A stretch of 64,000 bases of DNA, taken from positions 310,001-374,000 of the forward strand of contig NZ_ONZI01000004.1 in the NCBI RefSeq assembly GCF_900312995.1. The letters are read 5' to 3'. Both the position numbers and the translations under genes were made by a program. Position 1 is the first letter of the stretch. Every line of letters begins with the position of its first letter. Below are positions 39,548 through 48,651 of the stretch, piece after piece. The notes beneath the pieces are model-generated. The model searched no databases and was not told the origin of the DNA. It saw nothing but the letters and a program-made list of their open reading frames with translations. The DNA is from Kushneria phyllosphaerae. Its GTDB lineage: Bacteria; Pseudomonadota; Gammaproteobacteria; Pseudomonadales; Halomonadaceae.

Positions 39548-40924
39548 TTACTTTCTGTCTTCGTCCTCTCGCGGACGTAGCGTGCCATCGCTTTCTCCGG
39601 TGAAAAAACGACGACCGTAGATGAGCAGGCACAAAACCACGCCTACGGCGAAGGCCCAGGCCGCCCCGCGGGTCGCCAGTACCGCCGCAATAACGCCTGC
39701 GATTCCCAGGTCACGCTGACTGCGGGCCGCCATGATCCCGACGCGCACGCTGACATAGCCCTGAATCAGCAGCGTCAGGGCCAGTGCCACACCCAGAATC
39801 GGCTGCACCAGACTCACGATCGGCATCAGTAAAAGGCCGGTATTGGTTCCCCACCGAAACGAGCCGGCGCCGCCAAAGATCGAGCCCATGGCCTTGCGCC
39901 CTTCCTTGAAGCGCTCAACGATCACCACATGCATGGCCGCCCAGAGTGGTCCGCACATGGCAATGTCGGGGCCGATCACACTCATGATCGCGTTGCGGCC
40001 GCCAAAGATCATGTGCGCGCGATTGGGCGCATACTCGACTTTCTCGTCCGGCCGGGTGGCATCGGCTTCATCCAGTAGTGCCTTGCCCTGAAGCACATCA
40101 CCAAACACCACAATGTAGGTGGCCAGAACGACCGGCAACGACTGCACAAACACCATCAGCGGCGGCCACCCGAGGCCAAACAGGGTGTAGTCCTGCCAAA
40201 GCCCCACGAAGTCCGGCGACGTAATTCCCCACTCAATATCCGGCCATGGTGCTTCACTAAATAGCGGTGCAATCACGACAGCCAGAGCGATAATCGGAAA
40301 GATCCCCAGCTTGCCAAAGGTGGCCCAAAAGGTATTGCGGGTCTTGAGACGTGTAAAATGGCGCGAAAACAGCAGATAAAAGGCCGCGCCGATCGCGATT
40401 GAAATGGTCCAGGGGAAACTGTCGAATCGGCCACCCACCTGGAATACCGTCATGACGGCTGCGATGCCGGCCCCAATGATCACCCCGGCCTTGAGCGCTG
40501 ACGGCACCAGTTGCACCACACGATGAGACAACCCCGACACGCCCAGCGCGATCGAGAAAAGCCCCAGCGTCATCTGAAAGGCAATCAGGGCATGGATACG
40601 CTCGGTGCCCTCCGGAAAGGTCTGACACCAGGCCATCACCAGCGGAATGGCCGGTGTGATCCAGCCAGGCACCACCGGGTCGCCCAAAAGGTGGTGGGCC
40701 AGATAGAGAAACCCATTGAGGAGTACCACCGCCAGCGCCACCTCAAAGGGCATTCCCAAAAGCTCTGTCATCAGAGGGATCGCCGCCAGGTCGACGGCGC
40801 ACATCAGCAGGCCCTGGCAATAATCAGGCCATTCAAAACGATAGTGAATGAAAGGCAGGCGCACCTTGAAGGGGCCCATGGGCCAATAGACGGTTTCGTT
40901 ATCTGATCGACGTTCATCAGCCAT
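39548..40924 (-). CDS. NCS2-like multipass permease
   Basis: This 458-residue hydrophobic protein has around 12-14 membrane segments. PGWITPAIPLVMAW, LVPSALKAGVIIGAGIAAVM and the overall helix pattern resemble the nucleobase-cation-symporter-2 (uracil/xanthine/ascorbate) family. The match is looser than for the classic purine permeases. The C-terminus is cytoplasmic and charged (REDEDRK). It heads a minus-strand unit with a lactonase-like hydrolase and an alcohol dehydrogenase, so it probably imports their substrate. The ligand cannot be named. Confidence 0.65.
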   Translation of the reverse strand: MADERRSDNETVYWPMGPFKVRLPFIHYRFEWPDYCQGLLMCAVDLAAIPLMTELLGMPFEVALAVVLLNGFLYLAHHLLGDPVVPGWITPAIPLVMAWCQTFPEGTERIHALIAFQMTLGLFSIALGVSGLSHRVVQLVPSALKAGVIIGAGIAAVMTVFQVGGRFDSFPWTISIAIGAAFYLLFSRHFTRLKTRNTFWATFGKLGIFPIIALAVVIAPLFSEAPWPDIEWGITSPDFVGLWQDYTLFGLGWPPLMVFVQSLPVVLATYIVVFGDVLQGKALLDEADATRPDEKVEYAPNRAHMIFGGRNAIMSVIGPDIAMCGPLWAAMHVVIVERFKEGRKAMGSIFGGAGSFRWGTNTGLLLMPIVSLVQPILGVALALTLLIQGYVSVRVGIMAARSQRDLGIAGVIAAVLATRGAAWAFAVGVVLCLLIYGRRFFTGESDGTLRPREDEDRK

Positions 40925-41090
40925 GGCGCGATCCCTTTATAAGGTCATCCAAGACTATGCGCAAAGTGCTGGCAGCCATACGACACTTTGGTCTTCATAT
41001 GGCTTTTTCAGATGCCGCCTGCACAAGACGCCACCAGCACGCTCATCTACCCTTTCTCATCAGGTCCCATAGACAAAGGAGTGAACGCCC

Positions 41091-41510
41091 ATGTGGCACC
41101 GCCAGCAGATTACCCTCAAGCCCTATTCACGCGGCTTTCACCTGATCACCCATGACATTACGAGTGCTTTGAGCAAGATGCAGGAGGTCTCCACCGGGCT
41201 TTTGCACCTGCAAATGCTGCACACCTCTGCATCACTGACGCTCAATGAAAACGCCGACCCGGACGTGCGTCACGACATGGAAGCCTTTTTTCGCGACCGC
41301 GTTCCGGGCGATCTGCCCTATTTTCGCCACACCCTGGAAGGCCCGGACGATATGCCGGCTCACATCAAGGCCAGCCTCATGGGCACCGAGCTGACGCTTG
41401 CCGTCGATAATGGTCGACTGGCCACCGGCACCTGGCAGGGCATCTGGCTTGGCGAGCACCGCGAAAACGGTGGCAGCCGCCGTATTCTGGCCACGCTGTT
41501 CGGCGAATAA
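41091..41510 (+). CDS. yjbQ: YjbQ family protein (secondary thiamine-phosphate synthase)
   Basis: This 139-residue UPF0047 protein shows the family core: [44 protein letters not shown] and [17 protein letters not shown]. coli YjbQ has weak thiamine-phosphate synthase activity; the physiological role is unsettled. RBS AAGGAGTG precedes the ATG. It is divergent from the NCS2-like gene and convergent with the TRAP transporter operon. Confidence 0.92.
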   Translation: MWHRQQITLKPYSRGFHLITHDITSALSKMQEVSTGLLHLQMLHTSASLTLNENADPDVRHDMEAFFRDRVPGDLPYFRHTLEGPDDMPAHIKASLMGTELTLAVDNGRLATGTWQGIWLGEHRENGGSRRILATLFGE

Positions 41511-41517
41511 GACCAGC

Positions 41518-41541
41518 ATGCCGGGGCCCATGCCCCGGCAT
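41518..41541. terminator. Hairpin between convergent yjbQ and dctP
   Basis: Arms ATGCCGGGGC (41518-41527) and GCCCCGGCAT (41532-41541) form a 10-bp stem with a 4-nt loop. Only a TTT follows on the plus strand, so termination strength is uncertain. Confidence 0.65.
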
Positions 41542-41556
41542 TTCCCATCAAGCGGC

Positions 41557-42579
41557 TTATGAACCCGCCTTGTCGGAAACAGCCTGAATGGCCTTGATCA
41601 TGTTGTCACCGTTCTGGTCAACAAAGGTTTTCCAGACGGGCTGAATGGCCTGCTGGAAGGCTTCGGTATCGACATCACGGTTGACCTTCATGCCTTCCTC
41701 TTCAAGCGTTGTGATCATCGTCTCGGTCTGCTCGGTGTTCATCTGGCGCTGCATGGCCGTGGCATCCGCTGCAGCCTTTTCGACAATCTGCTGCTGCTCG
41801 GGTGTGAGACTGTCAAAGCGTTTCTGGTTCATGACCATCAACAGCGCCGAATAGGCGTGGTTGGTGATCGAGAGATACTTCTGAACCTCGTTGAAGTTAA
41901 ACGACACCACGATGCCCAGCGGATGATCCTGTGCATCGACCACGCCGGTTTCCAGCGCCGTATAAAGCTCGGCGACCGGCAGCTGCTGCGGGTTGGCGCC
42001 CAGAAGCTCGAACATGTTGTTGAGCGTAATCGAGTTATTGACCCGCATGCGCAGACCTTCCAGGTCCTTCGGCTCACGAATCGGCCCACGATTGTTGGTG
42101 ATCTCGCGGAAACCATTTTCAGGAAACGCCAGTCCCTTGAGCCCCAGCGCCGGCAACTTGCTCATCACCTCTTCCCCGGGCGCCCCATCGAGGGCCTGAT
42201 AAGCCGCGGCACTGTCAGCAAACATGAACGGCAGTTCAAAGGCACCGGCTTCCGGCACCATGCCGGTAAAGTTGGTCAGCCCCGAGAGCGTGATGTCGAT
42301 GATGCCGGAGCGGGCTCCGTCGATCATCTGTGCATCGTTACCGAGCTGACCATTGGGAAAGATCTGCACCTTCAGATCGCCGTTGCTCTGGGCCTCGACC
42401 TCCTCCTTGAACTTCTCGGCAAGCTTGTGCTGCAGATCGCTTTGTGGCGTGGGATGGGCAAAGCGCAGCGTGGTGGCCGCCCAGGCGTTGCTGGACACTG
42501 ACATGGCCAGCATCAGCGCCGCGGCAGCCGTTGCAAGCGCTGTGGCACCCAGCGTCGTACCGAACAGGCATTTTTTCAT
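41557..42579 (-). CDS. dctP: TRAP transporter solute-binding protein DctP
   Basis: This 340-residue periplasmic protein has a Sec signal peptide (cleavage likely after AWA at 34). TLRFAHPTPQSDLQHKLAEKFKEEVE and LEGLRMRVNNSITLNNMFELLGANPQQLPVAELYTALETGVVD are DctP-family motifs. The Arg in the LRMR segment normally binds a substrate carboxylate. So the ligand should be an organic acid. RBS AAGGAG. It is the last gene of the TRAP unit, after dctQ and dctM. Confidence 0.93.
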   Translation of the reverse strand: MKKCLFGTTLGATALATAAAALMLAMSVSSNAWAATTLRFAHPTPQSDLQHKLAEKFKEEVEAQSNGDLKVQIFPNGQLGNDAQMIDGARSGIIDITLSGLTNFTGMVPEAGAFELPFMFADSAAAYQALDGAPGEEVMSKLPALGLKGLAFPENGFREITNNRGPIREPKDLEGLRMRVNNSITLNNMFELLGANPQQLPVAELYTALETGVVDAQDHPLGIVVSFNFNEVQKYLSITNHAYSALLMVMNQKRFDSLTPEQQQIVEKAAADATAMQRQMNTEQTETMITTLEEEGMKVNRDVDTEAFQQAIQPVWKTFVDQNGDNMIKAIQAVSDKAGS

Positions 42580-42597
42580 GTTGTTGCTCCTTGAAGA

Positions 42598-43878
42598 TCA
42601 GCCGATCAGCCAATGCATCGGCACGGTAATGATCTGGGGTATGAGCACAAACAGCGAAAGCAGTGCGATATACACCAGAACAAAGGGATAAACGCCGCGT
42701 ACGGCTTCACTCATTGTCGTTTTACTGATGCCACAGACCACGTTGAGCACCGTGCCCACTGGCGGTGTGATCAGCCCGATACAGCAGTTGATGACAAACA
42801 TCAGGCCAAAGTAGATCGGATCGATCCCTGCCTCGCGCACCAGGGGCATGAACAGTGGCACCAGAATCAGGATCGCCGGCGCCAGATCCATCACCATGCC
42901 CACCAGCAGCACCACTACCATGATGGCGGCCATCAAAAGCCTGGGGTTATCGACCAGCGGACCCAGCAGCTCGGCCAGCTGCTGCGGCAGCTGCGCGATG
43001 GTAATGACCCAGGAGGCCACCATCGCCGCGCCGACCAGAAACATCACCAGCGCCGTCGAGCGACCGGCGCTTTTCAGTACCTGTGCCAGCTTGGCAAGAC
43101 TCATCTCGCGATAGACCACGGTCGAGACAAAGATGGCGTAGACCGCGGCTACCACGGCGGCTTCCGTCGGGGTAAAGACCCCAAAGCGGATGCCGACAAT
43201 GATGATCACCGGCAGCAACAGCGCCCAGACACTTTCTTTCAATGCCTTGAGCCGCTCGGCCCGGCTCGCCTTCGCCTGAGGTTCAAGATCGGATTTACGC
43301 ATCATGAACCGCCAGGTCACCATCAGCGCCAGCCCCATCAAAAGCCCGGGCACAATGCCGCCGATAAAGAGCTTGGCAATCGAGATATTGCCCGCCACCC
43401 CAAGGATGATCAGCGGCAGCGACGGGGGAATCACCGGCGCAATGATGCCCCCGGCCGCCAGCAGCCCCACCGAGCGAAATGCCGGATAACCGCTTTTGCG
43501 CATCATCGGATAGAGAATGCTCACCAGCGCCGCGGCATCTGCCACGGCCGAGCCCGAAAGCCCTGCCAGCAAAAGCGAGGTGAGAATCGCCACATAGCCA
43601 AGCCCGCCACGCCAGTGGCCCACCAGCGTCATCGCCAGTTTTACGATGCGATCGGATAGCCCACCGACCGCCATCACCTCGCCTGCGATCATGAAAAAGG
43701 GAATCGCCAGCAGGGCGAAATTGTCCACCCCGTTGATCATTGACTGCGACAGGATGTCGGCGCTGAACATGCCCAGATTGAGCATCAGTGCCCCGGCCGC
43801 CAGCAGCAGCGCAAAGGCCACCGGCAGGCGCAGCAGAATCGCCCCGATCAGTACCGCCAAAAACAGTGCCAGCGTCAT
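42598..43878 (-). CDS. dctM: TRAP transporter large permease DctM
   Basis: This 426-residue protein has about 12 membrane helices with family motifs PVAFALLLAAGALML, IPFFMIAGEVM, SGSAVADAAALVSILYPMM and GLITPPVGTVLNV. It forms the sodium-coupled transport channel with DctQ. It overlaps dctQ by 4 bp (ATGA), so the two are translationally coupled. Confidence 0.94.
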   Translation of the reverse strand: MTLALFLAVLIGAILLRLPVAFALLLAAGALMLNLGMFSADILSQSMINGVDNFALLAIPFFMIAGEVMAVGGLSDRIVKLAMTLVGHWRGGLGYVAILTSLLLAGLSGSAVADAAALVSILYPMMRKSGYPAFRSVGLLAAGGIIAPVIPPSLPLIILGVAGNISIAKLFIGGIVPGLLMGLALMVTWRFMMRKSDLEPQAKASRAERLKALKESVWALLLPVIIIVGIRFGVFTPTEAAVVAAVYAIFVSTVVYREMSLAKLAQVLKSAGRSTALVMFLVGAAMVASWVITIAQLPQQLAELLGPLVDNPRLLMAAIMVVVLLVGMVMDLAPAILILVPLFMPLVREAGIDPIYFGLMFVINCCIGLITPPVGTVLNVVCGISKTTMSEAVRGVYPFVLVYIALLSLFVLIPQIITVPMHWLIG

Positions 43879-44417
43879 GAGCGATGCTCCCCGTTGGAAG
43901 AAGGCGTGGCTTCATCAACCGCCAGCGAATGGCCATCGCCGCCCTGCTCGCCCGGCGCCCGTCCGGGGCCGGGACGCAGCAGTCCAATGGTTGAGGTGAT
44001 ACTCATCAACGTCCCGGCCACCACGCCGGCCAGATAGAAAAGCGCCGTCGGCAGCCCGGTCAGCGGTGAGATGTTGTGCCAGTTGGCCAGCGTCTGTTTC
44101 CAGCAGCCCATGACCAGCATGATCGAGGCGCCCAGAATCACGATCCACAAAAGGCGCGCGATAATGGAGCGCACCAGGGCCGGCAGACGGTCAAAGAATT
44201 CCGCCACCGCCAGATGCTCGCCATCCTTCAAACACAGTGACGCCCCAAGCATCACGACCCATACAAACCCGAGCCGCGAAAGCTCGATCCCGGAGCGCAG
44301 CCCGGAGGAGAAGCCATAACGCAGCACCACGTTAAAAAACACCAGCACCATCATGGCGGTCATCAGGGCCACGATCAGCCACTCGATGCTGCGCCACATC
44401 CCGCGAAGTATTGTCAT
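43875..44417 (-). CDS. dctQ: TRAP transporter small permease DctQ
   Basis: This 180-residue protein has four membrane helices. RYGFSSGLRSGIELSRLGFVWVVMLGASLCLKDGEHLAV is a DctQ signature. It has a hydrophilic C-terminal tail. RBS GGGGAGG lies 5 bp before the ATG. It is the first of the three TRAP genes, 77 bp behind a hydroxyacid dehydrogenase gene. Confidence 0.92.
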   Translation of the reverse strand: MTILRGMWRSIEWLIVALMTAMMVLVFFNVVLRYGFSSGLRSGIELSRLGFVWVVMLGASLCLKDGEHLAVAEFFDRLPALVRSIIARLLWIVILGASIMLVMGCWKQTLANWHNISPLTGLPTALFYLAGVVAGTLMSITSTIGLLRPGPGRAPGEQGGDGHSLAVDEATPSSNGEHRS

Positions 44418-44494
44418 TATTGCCTCCCCTGACCCGCTCGAACCGCCGTACGGTTATCCCCTGTTCCTGCCTGTCACATTACATGCGGAATCGC

Positions 44495-45445
44495 TTACGT
44501 ACGTCCCGACGGCGCCGGTCCGTCGCTGCCGGGCAGTCGATCCAGTTCAGCGATATAGCGCTGGGTCACGGTCAGATCCAGCTCGCCCAGCCCGCGGTCA
44601 CCCAGATCCTGATAAAGCGTTAACAGCGTTGAAAGCTGCGGCGTCGTGACCTGCTGCTGTGCGGCCTCGTCGCGTGCAAAACCGAGATCCTTGATCATGT
44701 AGCGCGCAATGCCGGAGGGTGTGTAGTCCTTGTCGATCAGGCGCTGCTTGCGTGATTCCAGAAAGCGCCCGCCAGCGTAGCCTCCGCCCAGACAGCCCAG
44801 CAGTTTCTCGACATCCAGACCCGCGCGCTCGGCCATCACCGTGGCCTCGGAAAGCGCCACCATGGTGGCGGCCACCACCATCTGATTACACGCCTTGGCG
44901 ACCTCACCCGCCCCCAGCGGCCCCAGCAGAACGGGTGTCCCCATGGTCTCCAGTACCGGGCGCGCCCGCTCAAGATCTTCATGCCTACCGCCCACCATGA
45001 TGGACAGCCGGCCGGCCTCGGCACCGTCCGTGCCGCCGGACAGCGGAGCATCCAGCACGCGGATCCGGCCCTGACTCGCTTCATCGAGTCGTCGGGCCAG
45101 AGCCCGTACGCCCTCGGGTGACGAGGTAGAGCAGACCACCAGCACCAGCGGCCCGGCAAGCCCGGCCAACAGGCCATCATCCCCCTCGATCAGTGCTTCG
45201 AGCTGGGGCAGATCCGGCAGCACCGTGATCAGCACATCGCTTTGCGCCGCCAGCGCCCCGGGCGTATCACAACGCTCGGCACCGGCCTCCAGAGCTGGTG
45301 TGAGCTTTTCAGGCGAGCGGCCGAACACGCTCACCTGACGGGCAACGCCTGCCGCCAGAAGGTTGCGCGCCATTGGCATACCCATGCTCCCAAGCCCGAT
45401 CATGCCGACCCGCACGGCGCCGGAGGTCCTGTCGAGATCCTGCAT
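44495..45445 (-). CDS. 3-hydroxyisobutyrate dehydrogenase family oxidoreductase
   Basis: This 316-residue beta-hydroxyacid dehydrogenase has the Rossmann motif VGMIGLGSMGMPMARNLL, the substrate-binding signature DAPLSGGTDGAEAG and the catalytic Lys region EVAKACNQM. Members reduce or oxidise 3-hydroxyisobutyrate, tartronate semialdehyde (GarR/GlxR) or L-threonate; which is unclear. The ATG at 45445 follows GAGGGG; a TTG at 45460 overlaps that RBS and is rejected. It is grouped with an IclR regulator, two other dehydrogenases and the TRAP transporter. Confidence 0.88.
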   Translation of the reverse strand: MQDLDRTSGAVRVGMIGLGSMGMPMARNLLAAGVARQVSVFGRSPEKLTPALEAGAERCDTPGALAAQSDVLITVLPDLPQLEALIEGDDGLLAGLAGPLVLVVCSTSSPEGVRALARRLDEASQGRIRVLDAPLSGGTDGAEAGRLSIMVGGRHEDLERARPVLETMGTPVLLGPLGAGEVAKACNQMVVAATMVALSEATVMAERAGLDVEKLLGCLGGGYAGGRFLESRKQRLIDKDYTPSGIARYMIKDLGFARDEAAQQQVTTPQLSTLLTLYQDLGDRGLGELDLTVTQRYIAELDRLPGSDGPAPSGRT

Positions 45446-45481
45446 GTGTTTTCCCCTCAAAGTGACGTTAGTGTCCGGCGG

Positions 45482-46279
45482 TCAGGCATCGACAAAAGCG
45501 CTGCCCGTGCCCAGATTCATCGGATTGGCAATGTGTGCCGCCATTGCAGACAGTGCCTCGACGGCCTGCTGTTCAATATGGGCATTGCAGTACACCTCCA
45601 GCAGTGACGCGCCTACGGCATAGGCCTGCTCACCGCTGTATTGGGGCGCCACGGCGACGGCCAGACCACGAATGCCCGGAAATACTTCCCCTTCATCCAG
45701 CGCGTGGCCGCGCCCGCGCGTGTCTCTGATCTTGTCGATCAGCGCATCGAGATCGGTGATTGAGCTGGCTGTCCAGGCCGGACGCGTGGCCGGGTCCTCA
45801 AAGCGCTGGCGCAGCTCGTCGTCATCAAGCTGGGCCAGCAGCGCATTGCCTACCGCGGTAATCGAGGCCGGAAAGCGGCTGCCGATACTGGCGGTCATGC
45901 GCAGCGGTAACCGCCCGGCGTGGGCGGCGAGATAGAGCACGTCCGTGCCATCAAGCACCGCCAGCTGGCAGATTTCATTGTGGAGAAAGGAGGTATCACT
46001 GCAGGCCTGATAAAACGCCTGAACCGGATCAACCGTACGCAGATATGCGCCCCCCAGCTCGACCAGTCGACGCCCGAGTCGATAGCCGCCCTCGCTGCGC
46101 TGGACCACGCCCTCGGCCTCCAGGGCCAGACAGACGTTATGCAGCGATGACCGCGCCACGCCCAGCTGGCGTGCCATTTCGCTGACCCCCAGCGTCCCGC
46201 CGCCGGCCGCTTCCAGCAGGGCCAGTACACGCAGCGCACGGCTAACCGCCGGGGCATAACTGCCAGCGGGGGCACTCAT
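45482..46279 (-). CDS. IclR-family transcriptional regulator
   Basis: This 265-residue protein has an N-terminal winged helix (SRALRVLALLEAAGGG, then LGVSEMARQLGVARSSLHNVCLALEAEGVVQRSEGGYRLG) and a C-terminal effector domain (SIGSRFPASITAVGNALLAQL; YAVGASLLE). It should control the surrounding hydroxyacid/TRAP genes in response to a small acid. Its ATG overlaps the stop of the upstream dehydrogenase by 1 bp (TGATG), so it lies within the operon it may regulate. Confidence 0.92.
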   Translation of the reverse strand: MSAPAGSYAPAVSRALRVLALLEAAGGGTLGVSEMARQLGVARSSLHNVCLALEAEGVVQRSEGGYRLGRRLVELGGAYLRTVDPVQAFYQACSDTSFLHNEICQLAVLDGTDVLYLAAHAGRLPLRMTASIGSRFPASITAVGNALLAQLDDDELRQRFEDPATRPAWTASSITDLDALIDKIRDTRGRGHALDEGEVFPGIRGLAVAVAPQYSGEQAYAVGASLLEVYCNAHIEQQAVEALSAMAAHIANPMNLGTGSAFVDA

Positions 46280-47331
46280 CAGTAGAACTCGACCGTATCA
46301 ACGCGGTTTCTAAGCGCCTCGCCGTTGAGATAGCGGCGTGCGTTATCGGCAAAAAACTCGGCAATCAGGCGATCTTCGGCGTCACTGAGGGCAGCGGTAT
46401 GCGGGGTCAGCAGCACATTGGGCATGTCCCACAGTGGAGAGGCGTTATCCAGCGGCTCCGAGGCCGTGACATCCAGCACCGCCAACCCTATATGCTGGCG
46501 CTGCAGTGCCTCGATCAACGCAGGCTCGTCAATGACCGTGCCCCGGCCCACATTGACGATGGTGACCCCGGGCTTCATCTCGGCCAGCAGCTCGGCATCG
46601 ATCAGCCCTTCGGTGGCATCGGTGCCGGGCAGCGCAATGACAATGGCATCGGCACGCCGCACGCCGTCGCGAAGCTGTGATGGCGGGATGATTTCATCGA
46701 CATGAGGGACCATGCGCTGCTGGCGAGACACGCCCAGGACATGCATATCCAGTAGCGACAGCCGGCGGGCCACTTCACGCCCGATACCGCCCAGCCCCAG
46801 AATCAGTACCTGCTGCTCGCTGATCTGCCCCATCATCCAGCGATCGGCCCAGTGGTGATCACGCTGCTGGGCCATGATGCGAGGCAGCTGTTTGGCGCCC
46901 GCCAGCACGCCAAACACGGCGTATTCCGCCAGCGGACCACCATGCACGCCGGCCGAGGTGGTAAACATTACCCGCTCCAGCGCATCGCTTGAGAGCCCCG
47001 CCGCCTTGACCTGCCCGCCGCCGCCGGCAGCCATCACATGCACCCAGCGAAGTTTTGGATTGGCCTCAACCACCCTCGCCAGACGCTTTGGGTCCACGTC
47101 CGGAATGCCGTAGAGCACATCCGCTTCATTTAACAGCGCATCAAACCGTGCCTCCTGCTCAGGGGTGCGCTTGAAACCCGGGTCACCGGCAAAATCTGCC
47201 GGGTGACGCATGGGCGGCAGCAGCGACTGGTCACGCAGCAGCTCGATCTCGGGCACCATGGATTCAATCCGTGCGCACAGTGCCTCGCTCAGCGGTGTGG
47301 CCACCGCCACCTTCAGCGTTTTTGGGGTCAT
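46279..47331 (-). CDS. D-isomer-specific 2-hydroxyacid dehydrogenase
   Basis: This 350-residue protein has the NAD-binding motif VLILGLGGIGREVARRL, VNVGRGTVIDEPAL with the catalytic Arg vicinity and LDVTASEPLDNASPLWDMPNVLLTPHTA with the Glu and His of the D-2-HDH family. It oxidises or reduces a D-2-hydroxy/2-oxo acid pair (glyoxylate/hydroxypyruvate-reductase-like). The ATG at 47331 follows GGAG; an in-frame extension to 47409 is not conserved. It lies between a PanE-like gene and the IclR gene. Confidence 0.9.
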   Translation of the reverse strand: MTPKTLKVAVATPLSEALCARIESMVPEIELLRDQSLLPPMRHPADFAGDPGFKRTPEQEARFDALLNEADVLYGIPDVDPKRLARVVEANPKLRWVHVMAAGGGGQVKAAGLSSDALERVMFTTSAGVHGGPLAEYAVFGVLAGAKQLPRIMAQQRDHHWADRWMMGQISEQQVLILGLGGIGREVARRLSLLDMHVLGVSRQQRMVPHVDEIIPPSQLRDGVRRADAIVIALPGTDATEGLIDAELLAEMKPGVTIVNVGRGTVIDEPALIEALQRQHIGLAVLDVTASEPLDNASPLWDMPNVLLTPHTAALSDAEDRLIAEFFADNARRYLNGEALRNRVDTVEFY

Positions 47332-47492
47332 GCCGCGCTCCGATATCGATCGCCGTACAGTGGGTTGAACGTTGTTCAGTGGACTGTACAGCGCGTCCTG
47401 CCAATACAAAGCGCGGCTTTGGTCGATATCGGGACCAAAGTAGAATGCTCAGGGCCTTAAAAAGCAGCAGCTGATATCAGAAAAAGTGCATG

Positions 47493-48407
47493 TCAGCCAG
47501 AAGGGATATCACAAGCGTTTCGGCTCTGCTCCAGCGCGCGGACCAGCACCAGCAGGGTGTGATTGAAGGGCGTGTCGATACCGTGCCTTTGCCCCTGGCA
47601 AGCAATAAAGCCATTGAGATGCTCGATTTCACTGGGGCGGGCGCGGGCCAGGTCCTGCGCTGTTGAAGAGTGCTGACCGGCCATGCTTTCGGCAATCGCA
47701 AGCGTTGAGTGCTCGATGTCATCAGGCAGCGTCACCGCACAGGCCTGTGCCACGGTCTGACACTCTGCAACGACTGCAAGCACCAGCGCCCGTACGCCGT
47801 CGATGGCCATCAGCGCGCCATAGGGTTGTTGAGTGATGGCGGATACCGCATTCCAGGCGCAGTTGATCACAAGCTTCGCCCACAGCATGCCGGTCACGTT
47901 GTCCGACACCTCGGCCGCGACCCCGGCGTCCTGAAAAAGCTCCGCCAGCCTGGCGCTGATGGCCGAGGCCCCGAGCGCCAGTTCCCCACGCCCGTGATGG
48001 CGCACGTGTCCCGGTCCCACTATCGCCACGGCGGCATAGACCACCACCGGGATCACCTCACGACCCAGAACCTCAGCAAGGCGACTGGCGTTATCCACGC
48101 CGTTTTGCAGACTTAAAACCACCGCCGTATCAGACAGCTGCGGGGCCATCAATGCCCCGGCCGTTTCGGTATCGGTGGATTTGACGCAAAACAGCACCAG
48201 CTCGGCGTCCTTCAGTGCGCTTGCGTGCACACTGGCCGTGACCTCAACTGTCTCGCGCCCTGACGTCGTTTCCAGGCTCAGCCCCGATGACTGCATCGCC
48301 TCGACGTGCGCTGCGCGGCCAATCAGCGTGACCGTATGGCCGGCCTTCGCCAGCAACGCCCCGTAGTAGCTGCCAACGGCCCCGGCGCCCATGACCGCAA
48401 TCTGCAT
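47493..48407 (-). CDS. Ketopantoate reductase family protein (PanE/ApbA-like)
   Basis: This 304-residue protein has the N-terminal NADP motif IAVMGAGAVGSYYGALLAKAGH, the catalytic Lys region WAKLVINCAWNAVSAIT and RPSEIEHLNGFI, which carries the conserved Ser/Glu of ketopantoate reductases. Many genomes carry such paralogs in catabolic clusters acting on other 2-oxoacids; the context with TRAP, IclR and other dehydrogenases suggests this rather than pantothenate synthesis. RBS AGGAGG precedes ATG 48407. It is the first gene of the cluster. Confidence 0.85.
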   Translation of the reverse strand: MQIAVMGAGAVGSYYGALLAKAGHTVTLIGRAAHVEAMQSSGLSLETTSGRETVEVTASVHASALKDAELVLFCVKSTDTETAGALMAPQLSDTAVVLSLQNGVDNASRLAEVLGREVIPVVVYAAVAIVGPGHVRHHGRGELALGASAISARLAELFQDAGVAAEVSDNVTGMLWAKLVINCAWNAVSAITQQPYGALMAIDGVRALVLAVVAECQTVAQACAVTLPDDIEHSTLAIAESMAGQHSSTAQDLARARPSEIEHLNGFIACQGQRHGIDTPFNHTLLVLVRALEQSRNACDIPSG

Positions 48408-48558
48408 GTGTTCCCCTCCTGGGTCTTTTCTTTGGAAATGACGCACTCATGAGACATCCTGCCCCACTGTCACACCCGGTCGCGAGCGCTATTGTGTAGG
48501 ATGCAGACGCGATCTTTTGCTACCGCACACAGCGCCGAGACGATCAAAACAGGCTTTC

Positions 48559-48632
48559 AAGACAGACGTTTAATAAACAAGACAGACATCCGATACAGAT
48601 GCTTCCTACAGACCTTTCAGCTCACTACAGAC
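48559..48632. repeat. Iterated ACAGAC motif upstream of tspO
   Basis: ACAGAC or ACAGAT starts at 48562, 48582, 48595, 48608 and 48627. The first two lie in an exact 10-bp repeat CAAGACAGAC, 20 bp apart; the last two lie in CTACAGAC repeats 19 bp apart. All lie within 90 bp of the tspO start. They could be binding sites of an unknown regulator. Confidence 0.45.
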
Positions 48633-48651
48633 TTTCCAAAAGAGGCATGGC

